DNA of 40,593 nt from Bacillus sp. JCM 19058. GTDB lineage: Bacteria; Bacillota; Bacilli; Bacillales_H; Bacillaceae_D. Made by a program: the position numbers and the translations under genes. The notes below the pieces were generated by a model, which did not search any database, was not told where the DNA came from, and saw only the letters and a list, made by a program, of their open reading frames with translations. Positions 1 through 9,700 of the stretch are shown in pieces (the stretch's first letter is position 1; every line of letters starts with the position of its first letter). The stretch covers positions 1 to 40,593 of the forward strand of contig BAXO01000050.1 in the NCBI GenBank assembly GCA_001310555.1. The letters are read 5' to 3'.

Positions 1-1107
1 CTTTCCGAGACGTTTAGGGTTGATGCCTTATCTTTATCTTATTTACTTGAGCATGCCGCTTTATTATATTTTAAAAGAAAATCATGTTTTGGGCTTTTTG
101 CTTCTTGGCGTTTTTCTTGTTACGTATAGACAGCTTTATGTAATTGATAAAGAAAGAATGTATACCATTTGGTTATTGTTGCAAATGCTCGTCATTCTTT
201 TATTTATTCTGTTGATTAATCCCTTTACTATTTTTATGGGTTTTTACCCAGCTAGCTTTCTAACTTGGATACAGGATAAGAGAAAGTTTCAATTTATGTT
301 TTCAGCATTTGTGTTGCTGATCGTATTGGGCGCCCTTTCGCTTTTTCGTTCATATATCCTGGATGATAACGAGTCGTTGTCCTCTTTGTTTTTTTTGGTG
401 CCTTTTCTGCTCGTGATGCTGTGCACCCCGTTTGTCTTTCGTTCGATGAATCGGCGGATGGAGCTTGAAAAACAACTCGATCAAGCGAATGAACGAATCA
501 GGGAGCTTGTTAAGCGCGAGGAGCGAATGAGGATTGGTCGAGACTTGCATGATACTCTTGGCCATACGCTATCGTTAATCACGCTAAAAAGTCAGCTAGT
601 TGAAAAGCTAGTTGCCAAAAACCCTGAACAGCGCGGGTGGAGGCGAAGGAAATCGAAGTAACTTCTCGCTCGGCATTAAACAAGTTCGCGAGCTGGTTGC
701 CGATATGAGGACAGCGAAGCTGAAGGAAGAGCTGAGTCGAGCTGAAGCCATCTTGAGCTCGGCACAAGTGTCTTTTCGCTTTGAAGGAACGAAGGAGCTC
801 GATGGGCTATTTACATTGAATGAACATACACTATGCCTGTGCTTGAGAGAAGCAGTGACAAATATTGTCAAGCATAGTGAAGCAACAGTATGCACGGTTC
901 AAGTGAAAAAAATTGGAAGGAAGCGTCAAGTTGGAGATCGCCGATAACGGGATTGGAATAGGCGAAAACGCACACGGGAACGGTTTAAACGGGATGAAGG
1001 AGCGCTTGGCGTTGGTGAATGGGACGATGAGTTGTCATGGTTATACGGGAACAACTGTCACGGTAGTGGTTCCTTTCGTCGAGATCATGAAACGGGAGTG
1101 TGAGTAA
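1..1107 (+). CDS. desK: DesK-type sensor histidine kinase (5' partial, frameshifted)
   Basis: Membrane sensor kinase of the DesK family, which in Bacillus senses membrane fluidity and controls a fatty-acid desaturase through DesR. The frame is open from base 2 (FPRRLGLMPYLYLIY), matching the DesK N-terminus, so the start lies a few codons before the window. About five hydrophobic segments are followed by a coiled linker, the HisKA_3 box RDLHDTLGHTLS (around base 540, phospho-His in LHD), the N box EAVTNIVKHS (around 850) and the G box GNGLNGMKERL (around 980). The frame breaks three times: a lost G near 629, a lost A near 680 and an extra A in the run 906-912. Undoing these gives a continuous kinase ending TAA at 1105-1107, two bases before the regulator. 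The family call is firm; assignment to DesK itself rests on remembered similarity, and no desaturase gene is visible to confirm the target. Confidence 0.88.
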
Positions 1108-1109
1108 CG

Positions 1110-1713
1110 ATGATTCGTGTGTTGCTTGCAGAGGATCAGCGAATGCTCAGGGGAGCACTCGGTTCACTGCTCAATTTGGAGGAAGATATTGAAGTCGTCG
1201 GGCACGCAGCTAATGGCGAAGAAGCACTTGCGCAAATTGCAGCGCTTGATCCCGATGTTTGTCTATTAGATATTGAAATGCCGATTAAAACGGGGCTTGA
1301 AGTCGCAGAACAGCTTCATAAGCAACGGTCAGACTGTCGAGTTGTCATTTTGACAACCTTTGCAAGGCCTGGTTATTTTGAACGGGCCGTACGGGCAGGC
1401 GTGCACGGTTATCTATTAAAGGATGGGCCTAGTGAGGAATTAGCCGCTTCCATTCGCAGAGTGATGGAAGGGAAGCGTGAGGTTTCGCCAGATTTGTTGT
1501 TTGGTGCCGTCCAGGAAAAGAACCCTTTAACGGAGCGGGAACGCGAAATAATGAGATTAACGGCCGCAGGGAAAAGTATTAAGGAAGTGAGCACAGCGCT
1601 TTATCTCTCTTCGGGCACGGTAAGAAATTACTTGTCTGACATTTTTTTCTAAGCTGGAAGCGAGAAATCGGATTGAAGCAATAAAAATTGCAGAAGAAAA
1701 AGGCTGGTTTTAA
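1110..1713 (+). CDS. desR: DesR-type NarL/FixJ response regulator (frameshifted at C-terminus)
   Basis: Cytoplasmic response regulator, partner of the kinase just upstream. Receiver domain at residues 1-120 with the acidic pair in LLAEDQ, the phospho-acceptor in VCLLDIEMP, the Thr in VVILTTFA and the Lys in GYLLKDG. A LuxR-type helix-turn-helix follows (PLTEREREIMRL, then LSSGTVRNYLSDIF). The run of seven T at 1642-1648 carries one extra T; without it the protein continues SKLEARNRIEAIKIAEEKGWF and stops at 1711-1713, giving 200 residues, the usual DesR length. It is separated from the kinase stop by two bases, so the pair is co-translated. In the family the phosphorylated regulator activates the des promoter in the cold; that target is inferred, since no desaturase gene lies in the window. 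Confidence 0.9.
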
Positions 1714-1797
1714 ACCATAGAATATTGGCAGGCAAAAGTTGTGGTGAATATCGACTACACTCTCTCAAAAAGATTTAAAATTTTCTTAATTTAGAGC

Positions 1798-1823
1798 AGG
1801 AATTACGTCCACGACCTAGAAAT
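1798..1823 (+). promoter_or_regulatory. Candidate sigma-H promoter of spoVG
   Basis: AGGAATT at 1798-1804 matches the sigma-H -35 core AGGAWWT, and GAAAT at 1819-1823 is one base from the -10 core GAAT after a 14-base gap. It lies about 40 bases ahead of the spoVG start. In Bacillus subtilis spoVG is a classic sigma-H gene, which supports the reading. Match by eye only. Confidence 0.5.
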
Positions 1824-1864
1824 GTTCCTATAGAAGAATAATCATTTTACAGGTGGTGGCAAAC

Positions 1865-2158
1865 ATGCAGGTGACAGATGTGAGATTACGACGTGTAAAC
1901 ACGGAAGGGCGAATGCGTGCAATTGCTTCAATTACAATTGACGAAGAATTTGTCGTTCACGATATCCGAGTCATTGATGGCAATAATGGATTATTTGTAG
2001 CCATGCCGAGTAAGCGCACGCCAGACGGCGAATTTCGTGATATAGCTCATCCCATTTCCTCGCAGACAAGAGAGAAAATTCAAACGGCTATATTAACTGA
2101 GTATGACCGTGCCGGAGACTATGAAGGAGTTGAATACGAGGAGGCAGGTGCATCATAA
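1865..2158 (+). CDS. spoVG: SpoVG, RNA-binding regulator of sporulation and septation
   Basis: Small conserved RNA-binding protein that affects septum placement, cortex formation and many mRNAs in Firmicutes. 97 residues beginning [20 protein letters not shown], with the family core [22 protein letters not shown] and an acidic tail. The ATG at 1865 is chosen because AGGTGGTGG (1851-1859) lies at the right distance; an upstream in-frame start would run through that site. Intact, with a hairpin terminator after it and a sigma-H-like promoter before it, so it appears to be a single-gene unit. In B. subtilis it follows purR-yabJ; here it follows desKR. Confidence 0.97.
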   Translation: MQVTDVRLRRVNTEGRMRAIASITIDEEFVVHDIRVIDGNNGLFVAMPSKRTPDGEFRDIAHPISSQTREKIQTAILTEYDRAGDYEGVEYEEAGAS

Positions 2159-2190
2159 AAGCAGTTGTCATCCTGTTTCTCGGGTATAAA

Positions 2191-2232
2191 AAAAGCCTCA
2201 TTCTTCTAACATCATGAGAAGAATAGGCTTTT
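2191..2232 (+). terminator. Intrinsic terminator after spoVG
   Basis: AAAAGCCTCATTCTTCT (2191-2207) pairs with AGAAGAATAGGCTTTT (2217-2232) through a nine-base loop with a single mismatch, and the 3' arm ends in four T. The flanking A and T runs make it potentially bidirectional. Confidence 0.85.
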
Positions 2233-2345
2233 ATTCGGCTTTGTCCAGCTCTGTTTATCAGCCCCGAAAAACTTTCTTTTCCTTGAAATCATAATGGATT
2301 TAAGATATATTCGTAATGGGAAAAAGGAACACGTGGAGGGGAATC

Positions 2346-3714
2346 ATGAGCAATCGTTATGCGGTAATATTGGCGGCCGGGCAAGGAACACGGATGAAAT
2401 CAAAACAATACAAGGTTCTTCATCCAGTTTGTGGGAAACCGATGGTTCAGCACATCGTTGATCAAGTGACAGCGTTGAACTTTGACGAAAAGGTCGTCGT
2501 TGTTGGTCACGGTGCACAATTGGTACAGGAGCAGCTAGGGCAGCAAGTCTCATATGTTGTCCAGGAGGAGCAGCTTGGAACAGGCCATGCCGTAATGCAA
2601 ACTGAAAAACTGTTAAGCAACAAAAAAAGGTGTGACGCTTGTATTGTGTGGGGATACTCCTCTTTTGACAGCGCAAACGATTGAACGTTTGCTTTTGCAT
2701 CATGAAAAAGAGCATGCGAAGGCAACCGTTTTAACGGCATTGGCAGAAAATCCGGCTGGTTACGGGCGGATTATTCGAAATGGGGAAGGCGCGGTCGAAC
2801 GAATTGTTGAACAAAAGGATGCAACTGATGAAGAGAAGACCATTAATGAAGTTAGTACCGGAACCTATTGCTTTGATAACGAAGCGCTGTTCCAGGCGCT
2901 GAAGCAGGTTGGAAACGACAATGCTCAGGGTGAGTATTATTTACCTGACGTTATGGAAATTCTAAAAGCAAACGCCATGACGATTGCAGCATATCAGACT
3001 GATAATTTTGAGGAAACGATCGGAATCAATGATCGCGTCGCCTTAGCAGAAGCAGAATCCGTGATGAAACGCCGGATTAATGAGCATTGGATGCGAGAAG
3101 GGGTATCGATTATCGATCCATTGCAAACTTATATATCACTAGAAGCAACGATTGGGCAAGATACTGTCATATACCCTGGGACGATTATTTCCGGAGCGAC
3201 AACGATCGGAAAAGAATGTGTGATTGGCTCTAATAGTGAGATCAAAGATAGTAAAATTGGCGATCGGACTGAAATTCGTCAATCTGTTATTCACGATAGC
3301 GAAATCGGATGCGCAGTATCGATCGGGCCATTTGCACATATTCGGCCAAAAAGCGCTATTGGGGATGACGTTAAACTTGGAAATTTCGTCGAAGTTAAAA
3401 AGTCATCGGTCGGCACTGCCAGTAAAATATCTCATTTAAGTTATATCGGTGATGCTGAAATAGGTTCAGACGTCAATGTCGGGTGTGGAGCAATTACGGT
3501 GAATTATGACGGCAAGAATAAATATGTGACAAAGGTAGAGGACAACGCTTTTATCGGCTGTAATTCAAACCTAGTTGCACCGGTAACGGTTGGAAAAGGA
3601 GCTTTTGTTGCAGCAGGGTCAACGATTACGGATGATGTACCAAGCGATTCGTTGACCATTGCACGTGCGCGTCAAGTAAATAAAGACGGTTATTTGAAGC
3701 AGGAAAGAGAATGA
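2346..3714 (+). CDS. glmU: GlmU, bifunctional UDP-GlcNAc pyrophosphorylase / glucosamine-1-P acetyltransferase (frameshifted)
   Basis: Makes UDP-N-acetylglucosamine for peptidoglycan and teichoic acids: the C-terminal domain acetylates glucosamine-1-phosphate and the N-terminal domain uridylylates it. The nucleotide-binding loop [11 protein letters not shown] is at residues 9-19, followed by LHPVCGKPM and the catalytic-domain motif LCGDTPLL. The second half is a left-handed beta-helix of hexapeptide repeats with FAHIRPKS and [11 protein letters not shown]. One extra A in the run 2622-2628 breaks the frame after EKLLSNKK; without it the gene is 455 residues, the normal size. The ATG at 2346 follows GGAGGGG. 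GlmU is essential in Bacillus, so the break is almost certainly a sequence error. prs follows 24 bases later. Confidence 0.96.
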
Positions 3715-3738
3715 ACGAATTACGGAGGAGACCGAACG

Positions 3739-4689
3739 ATGCCTAAATATGGAGATCCAAGTTTAAAAGTATTTGCGTTAAATTCGAACAAAGGCCTTGG
3801 TCACGAAATTACCGAGCATATTGGTGTAACTATGGGAAAAAGCTCAGTAATGCGCTTTAGCGATGGTGAAGTACAAATCAATATCGAGGAGAGCATTCGT
3901 GGTTGCGATATTTATTTAATTCAATCGACTTCAGCCCCAGCAAATGAGCATTTGATGGAGCTATTAATTATGATAGATGCATTAAAACGGGCATCCGCAC
4001 GCACAATTAACGTCGTTATGCCTTATTATGGTTATGGGAGGCAGGATCGGAAGGCGCGTGCCAGAGAGCCAATCACAGCAAAGCTTGTCGCAAATCTGTT
4101 GGAAACCGCAGGGGCGACACGGATGCTAACATTGGATTTGCACGCGACTCAAATCCAAGGATTCTTTGATATTCCAGTCGATCAGCTAGTAGGCGTTCCA
4201 ATTTTGGCTGATTATTTTAACGAAAAACAGCTCGATGATGTTGTTATCGTATCTCCAGATCATGGCGGCGTTGTTCGTGCTCGGAAAATGGCGGATCGAT
4301 TGAAGGCTCCGATCGCAATCATCGATAAACGCCGACCGCGACCGAATGTATCTGAAGTCATGAACATTGTCGGTCATATTGAAGGAAAAACAGCGATTAT
4401 CATCGATGACATCATCGATACTGCCGGTACAATCACTTTAGCCGCTAACGCGCTAGTTGAACACGGAGCAAAAGAAGTGTATGCTTGTTGTACACACCCT
4501 GTACTTTCGGGACCAGCGATTGAACGAATTGATAACTCTAAGATTAAGGAGCTCGTTATTACGAATTCGATTCAGCTCGAGGAAGAGAAAATGATCGACA
4601 AAATCACACCTCTTTCGGTTGGACCTTTAATTTCCGAAGCTATCATTCGCGTTCATGAGCATGCGTCTGTCAGTACATTGTTTGATTAA
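3739..4689 (+). CDS. prs: Ribose-phosphate pyrophosphokinase (PRPP synthase)
   Basis: Cytosolic enzyme that transfers pyrophosphate from ATP to ribose-5-phosphate to make PRPP, the precursor of purines, pyrimidines, histidine and NAD. 316 intact residues, standard for class I PRPP synthases. The flexible-loop region shows [16 protein letters not shown] (around residue 95), the metal-binding helix [12 protein letters not shown] (around 130), and the PRPP loop [12 protein letters not shown] (around 220). The start ATG at 3739 has GGAGGAG upstream. It follows glmU by 24 bases, the same order as in Bacillus, and is probably co-transcribed with it. No promoter or terminator is obvious in the short gap. 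Confidence 0.98.
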   Translation: MPKYGDPSLKVFALNSNKGLGHEITEHIGVTMGKSSVMRFSDGEVQINIEESIRGCDIYLIQSTSAPANEHLMELLIMIDALKRASARTINVVMPYYGYGRQDRKARAREPITAKLVANLLETAGATRMLTLDLHATQIQGFFDIPVDQLVGVPILADYFNEKQLDDVVIVSPDHGGVVRARKMADRLKAPIAIIDKRRPRPNVSEVMNIVGHIEGKTAIIIDDIIDTAGTITLAANALVEHGAKEVYACCTHPVLSGPAIERIDNSKIKELVITNSIQLEEEKMIDKITPLSVGPLISEAIIRVHEHASVSTLFD

Positions 4690-4735
4690 GACTGAATTGA
4701 GAAATCTTCTTTAGGTTATAACTTTTAGCAATGCC

Positions 4736-4760
4736 GTTTGAAACAAGCTATTTAGGGGAA
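4736..4760 (+). promoter_or_regulatory. Candidate sigma-B promoter of ctc
   Basis: GTTTGA (4736-4741), 13 bases, GGGGAA (4755-4760). The sigma-B consensus is GTTTAA-N12-15-GGGWAW, so each box differs at one position and the spacing is correct. It lies 45 bases before the ctc start. In B. subtilis ctc is the prototype general-stress gene under sigma-B. Match by eye only. Confidence 0.55.
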
Positions 4761-4804
4761 CACATAGGATATAACTAGTGGAATACTAATTAGAGGTGAT
4801 AATA

Positions 4805-5441
4805 ATGGCAACAGAATTAAAAGCAAACCCCCGAGATGATTTACGAGGCTCAGCAACAAGAACACTCAGAAAAGAAGGATATGTTCCAGGCGTATTGTAC
4901 GGGAATAAAATCAAAAGTCAGACGGTCTTTGTCGAGGGCATTGATTTTATTAAAACGGTTCGTCAAGTTGGGAAGAACGGATTGTTTTCGCTGAACGTAG
5001 GAGGAAAGAAAAAGCATCAGGTTATGATCCATGACGTGCAGCGCGACCCAATTAAAAATGAATACATCCATATCGATTTTTTTTGAAGTCGATATGACAA
5101 CAGAATTCGATGCCGATGTCCCTGTGCATCTAATCGGAGAAGCGCCAGGCGGAAAGGAAGGCGGGATTGTTTCTCACCTGCTTTATGAAATTTCGGTGAA
5201 ATGTTTACCTGCCGATATTCCAGAGGGCATTGAGGTAGACATCTCAAGCTTGCAAATTGGAGATTCGCTTCAAATTGCTGATATTCGCTCCAATGTGAAT
5301 GTAACAATTACGAACGAGGATGACGAAACAATCGTATCTGTCCTCCCGCCGACGGTTGAAGAAGAGTCAGAGGAAGCGGATGAAGGCGCAGAACAGGCTG
5401 AGCCGGAAGTGATTGGTCAAAAAGAGGAAGAAGCAGAGTAG
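4805..5441 (+). CDS. ctc: 50S ribosomal protein L25, Ctc form (frameshifted)
   Basis: 5S-rRNA-binding ribosomal protein of the L25/TL5/Ctc family, a general-stress protein in Bacillus. Residues 1-95 form the L25 domain (LRKEGYVPGVLYG, then HDVQRDPIKNEYIHIDF); residues 96-200 form the TL5 C-terminal domain (VPVHLIGEAPG, then CLPADIPEGIEVDISSL), with an acidic Glu-rich tail. Eight T at 5077-5084 should be seven; corrected, the protein is 211 residues. ATG at 4805 follows AGAGGTGAT; an upstream GTG at 4796 overlaps that ribosome-binding site and is rejected. A stress-type promoter precedes and a perfect palindrome follows, so it is likely its own transcription unit. Confidence 0.95.
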
Positions 5442-5478
5442 CCTCTGTATTAAAATAGACTAAGCAAGGTTTTTACTT

Positions 5479-5508
5479 AAAGGTATAGCCGATATCGGCT
5501 ATACCTTT
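5479..5508 (+). terminator. Palindromic terminator after ctc
   Basis: A perfect 30-base palindrome centred on GATATC: AAAGGTATAGCCGAT (5479-5493) is the exact reverse complement of the next 15 bases. There is only a short T run after it, so termination efficiency is uncertain; it can work on both strands. Confidence 0.7.
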
Positions 5509-5549
5509 TCAAGGATGACTCCTAAGTTGGCGTAAGCGAGGTGGAATAT

Positions 5550-6107
5550 ATGAAATTAGTCGTTGGTTTGGGCAATCCAGGGGAAAAATATGCTGGTACC
5601 CGGCATAATATCGGTTTTGATATTGTTGATGCATGTTCAAATGCGCTGAACATCCCCTTAGATCAGGCGAAATTCAAAGGAATCTATGGCTCAAGGCTGA
5701 TCAATGGGGAAAAGGTATTTTTGCTTAAGCCGCTCACTTATATGAACCTTTCAGGGACATCGGTTGTTCCGTTGATGAATTATTTTAATATTTCACCTGA
5801 AGACTTGCTCATCATTTATGATGATCTGGATTTGCCGACAGGAAAAATACGGCTTCGACAAAAGGGAAGTGCTGGCGGGCACAATGGAATGAAATCAGTG
5901 ATCCAGCATTTAGGTACTGAAAAATTCAATCGCATTCGCGTTGGTATTAATCGGCCAGAAGACGGGGAGGCAATTATCAATTATGTATTGGGAAAATACC
6001 GACCCGATGAACGTGAGGCGATGCAAGACTCTGTAATTCAAGCAACGAAGGCTGTCGAGTCCTGGGTGTCGAGCCCCTTTCTCATAGTGATGAATCAATT
6101 TAATTAG
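5550..6107 (+). CDS. pth: Peptidyl-tRNA hydrolase
   Basis: Releases tRNA from prematurely dropped peptidyl-tRNA in the cytosol; called spoVC in B. subtilis because a conditional mutation blocks spore coat formation. 185 residues, normal size. N-terminus MKLVVGLGNPGEKYAGTRHN carries the substrate-binding Asn and catalytic His (RHNIGF); LKPLTYMNLSG, YDDLDLP (catalytic-relay Asp) and GSAGGHNGMKS follow. The ATG at 5550 is taken, since an in-frame GTG at 5541 sits on top of the GAGGTGG ribosome-binding site. Intact. It lies between ctc and fin, as in Bacillus. Confidence 0.97.
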   Translation: MKLVVGLGNPGEKYAGTRHNIGFDIVDACSNALNIPLDQAKFKGIYGSRLINGEKVFLLKPLTYMNLSGTSVVPLMNYFNISPEDLLIIYDDLDLPTGKIRLRQKGSAGGHNGMKSVIQHLGTEKFNRIRVGINRPEDGEAIINYVLGKYRPDEREAMQDSVIQATKAVESWVSSPFLIVMNQFN

Positions 6108-6179
6108 TGCAAGTATAAACGGGCCAGCCGCTGCTCATACTATTCATATGCTTGATGGTATGAGGCGGGAGGGAGCAAA

Positions 6180-6407
6180 ATGGCCATCCATTATAAATGC
6201 CGCCATTGTGGTACTTACATGGGTCAGCTCACAGGGAATGTCGATGCGTATTCGCTAGGCTTCCACCATTTAAATGAGAAGGAACGCCTGGACGTATTGT
6301 CTTACCAAGAAAATGGTGATATCCAGGTTAGTGTCATCTGTGAGGACTGTCATGAGTCGCTATTGCGTAATCCGGACTTATATGAACTGGATTATTTCAT
6401 CCAGTAG
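6180..6407 (+). CDS. fin: Fin, anti-sigma-F factor (YabK family)
   Basis: 75-residue zinc-ribbon-like protein made in the forespore that helps switch off sigma-F in favour of sigma-G. Two Cys pairs are visible, CRHC near the N-terminus and CEDC near residue 58, with the family signature SLGFHHLNEKERLDVLSY and QENGDIQV between them. ATG at 6180 follows GGGAGGGA. Intact. The order pth-fin-mfd is the same as in Bacillus. In that genus it is transcribed by sigma-F; I could not find a convincing sigma-F promoter in the 70 bases upstream. Confidence 0.93.
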   Translation: MAIHYKCRHCGTYMGQLTGNVDAYSLGFHHLNEKERLDVLSYQENGDIQVSVICEDCHESLLRNPDLYELDYFIQ

Positions 6408-6483
6408 TCTTTTCAGTGCGAGTCCGAAAGGGAATTATGAACCGAGCAACCCTTTTTGAACAACCTCTACAAGAGCGGCACAA

Positions 6484-6512
6484 GCTTTGGTGTGAAAAGC
6501 CAAAGCGTTTTT
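6484..6512 (+). terminator. Intrinsic terminator after fin
   Basis: GCTTTGG (6484-6490) and CCAAAGC (6500-6506) form a 7-bp stem with a nine-base loop, followed by GTTTTT. The rest of the 372-base gap before mfd (6513-6779) holds no gene, RNA or convincing promoter that I can identify. Confidence 0.72.
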
Positions 6513-6779
6513 CTGTTCGGTCGTAGACGAATTACCTATGATAATGGCGTTTTTTTATAAAAAGATTTATGAATCCAGCAGGGAAAAGAAAGAACGGTGG
6601 GGAAGATAGACATAAACCGGTTCGTTACGGAGTAGTCTTTTTAAAGAGAGTTCCAAACCTCTGCCGTTTTACGATAGATTGTCTTTTAAGATTATGTGTG
6701 AGAGTCAGAATTTTGAACCGCTTCATAGAGGAGAACAACTAGAATAGGTATTTGGGAATCAGGAATCAGGGGGAAAACA

Positions 6780-9700
6780 ATGGTAGGACTGCAAAATTAC
6801 ATTCGATTTAATCAGGAGATAAAAGCGGTATCGGAAGCTGTTGAGGCCAATATGAAAGAGCAGCTTCTATCAGGCTTAACTGGCTCGGCAAGAACCCTTC
6901 TGATGGCAACACTTTATCGCGAAACGAGACGTCCTCAGCTAGTGATTACGCACAATCTGCTGCAGGCGCAAAAGCTATTTGACGATTTATCAGATTTATT
7001 AACAGACGACGAGGTCCTGCTGTACCCGGTAAATGAACTTATTTCCTCGGAAATTGCAGTGGCTAGTCCTGAGATGAAGGCATCGCGTATTGATGTCTTA
7101 AATAAGCTTGTTTACGGATTTTCGGGTATTGTGATCGTGCCAATTGCGGGGGCAAGAAGACTTTTACCGCCTAAGAGCTTATGGCAGGAAAGTCAGGTAA
7201 CGCTCAAAGTCGGTACCGATATCGAGCAAATCCAGCTTTGGATCGAAAAGTTGATTACCCTTGGCTTCGAGCGTGTGGATATGGTTTCCTCACCTGGAGA
7301 AGTCAGTGTGAGAGGCGGTATTATTGATCTGTATCCGCTAACAGAGGCAGATCCAATTCGAATCGAGCTTTTTGACACTGAGGTTGATTCGATACGTACA
7401 TTTTCAATTGAAAATCAGCGTTCGATTGAAGAATTACAGGAAGTTACAATTGGACCAGCTCAAGAAGTCATATTGTTAGCCAATCATTATCAGCGAGCAG
7501 CCAAGCACCTGGCTGAACAGCTGAATACGAGCCTTAATCGAGTAGGGGCGAAACAAACGAAGGAGAAGCTGTCGCAAAATATCGGACAGGATATCGGACA
7601 ATTAAAGCAGCAGAGCCGTTTTGATGAAATGTACAAATATATTGAGTTGTATTACGACGGCAGTAGTTCGATAATGTCCTATATGCCCGAGAATTCCCTC
7701 GTAATGATTGATGAAATGAGTCGGGTACAGGAAATGGCCGATCAGCTACAGAAAGAAGAGGATGAGTGGAGTCTCGCCATGCTTGAGCAGGGCGGTCTTG
7801 TTCATGATCTGTCGATATCATTGAATGCGTTGGAGGAAATGAAGAATACCGTTCACCCTTTAATATATTTATCGCTGTTTTTAAAGCATGTACCGTCGAC
7901 AAATCCACAGAATATTGTAAATTTTAACTGTAAATCAATGCAGAGCTTCCACGGTCAACTACAACTGCTAAAATCTGAAGTGAAGCGCTGGCTGGGTGCA
8001 AAGTATGCGATTGTCTTTGTGGCTGGCTCAAGAGAAAGGGCAAACCAGCTATCGTTAAATTTGGAAAATGAGGGCATCGACACAAGGGTCGTTGAACGAG
8101 CGACAGATTTAAGCGGTGGGGTTGTTCATATTATGATCGGCGCGCTACACAGCGGCTTTGAGCTAACGATTAACCGCCTTGTCGTCATTACCGAAGAGGA
8201 AGTTTTTGCGAAGCAGGTTAAACGAACTGTACGGAAGCAAAAGCTCTCAAATGCTGAGAGAATTAAATCGTACTCAGAGCTTAAGGTCGGCGATTTAATC
8301 GTCCATACGAACCATGGGGTCGGAAAGTATTTAGGTGTTGAAACACTTGAAATTAATGGGCTCCATAAAGATTATTTGCATCTGCGTTATGCAGGAAATG
8401 ACAAGCTGTATGTTCCAGTTGATCAAATTGATCAAGTGCAAAAATATGTCGGCTCCGAGGAAAAGGATCCGAGAATCCATGCGCTCGGCGGTAATGATTG
8501 GAAAAAGGTCAAAAAGCGAGTCCAATCATCTGTTGAGGACATTGCTGACGATTTAATTAGGCTTTACGCGGAGCGTGAAGCAACAAAAGGCTACTCCTTT
8601 TCAAAGGATGGAGAGGAGCAAAAGAGCTTTGAAGCGTCGTTTCAATATGAGGAAACGGCGGATCAAGCGCGGACAATTGAGGAAATTAAAGTGGATATGG
8701 AAAAAGCCCGTCCAATGGACCGCCTCTTGTGTGGGGATGTAGGCTATGGAAAAACAGAGGTTGCTCTTCGCGCGGCATTTAAGGCAATTATGGATGGTAA
8801 GCAAGTGGCGATTCTCGTCCCAACGACAATTCTTGCTCAGCAGCACTATGAAACGATACGTGAACGTTTTTCAGAATACCCGATCAATATCGGTATGCTT
8901 AGCCGCTTTCGTTCAAGGAAGGAGCAAAATGAGACGCTAAAAGGGTTAAAAGCCGGCTCGGTCGATCTCATTGTCGGTACACATCGGATGCTCTCTAAGG
9001 ATGTTGTTTTTAATGATTTAGGCTTGCTTGTTGTGGATGAAGAACAACGGTTCGGAGTTTCACACAAAGAGAAGATCAAGCAATTAAAAGCGAATATAGA
9101 TGTTTTGACGCTAACGGCAACACCGATTCCGCGCACCCTCCATATGTCGATGCTCGGCGTTCGTGACTTGTCAGTGATTGAAACGCCGCCGGAGAACCGT
9201 TTTCCGGTTCAAACCTACGTCGTTGAGTATAATGCCGCGCTTGTTCGTGAAGCGATCGAACGTGAGCTGGCGAGGGGAGGACAAGTATTTTTCCTTTATA
9301 ACCGTGTGGAGGATATTGAACGGATGTCTGAGCAAATTTCGATGCTCGTTCCTGACGCGAGAGTTGTATTTGCGCATGGACAAATGAAGGAGCGTGAACT
9401 GGAGTCGATTATGCTCGATTTTCTCGAGGGTACGTTTGACGTTCTTGTAACAACAACTATTATTGAAACCGGTGTCGATATTCCAAACGTCAACACTTTG
9501 TTAATTTATAATGCCGACAAAATGGGACTTTCCCAGCTTTACCAAATTCGTGGAAGGGTTGGCCGTTCGAATCGCGTAGCTTACGCGTACTTCACCTATC
9601 AAAGGGATAAGGTGCTGTCTGAGGTGGCTGAAAAGCGCTTGCAGGCGATTAAGGAATTCACCGAGCTAGGCTCAGGCTTTAAAATAGCGATGCGTGATTT

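Noticed and set aside
6615..6625. AAACCGGTTC in the mfd leader as another copy of the palindromic operator
   Set aside because: Only the central ten bases partly match and the symmetry is broken; such a short GC-centred palindrome can occur by chance, and mfd has no link to sugar uptake.
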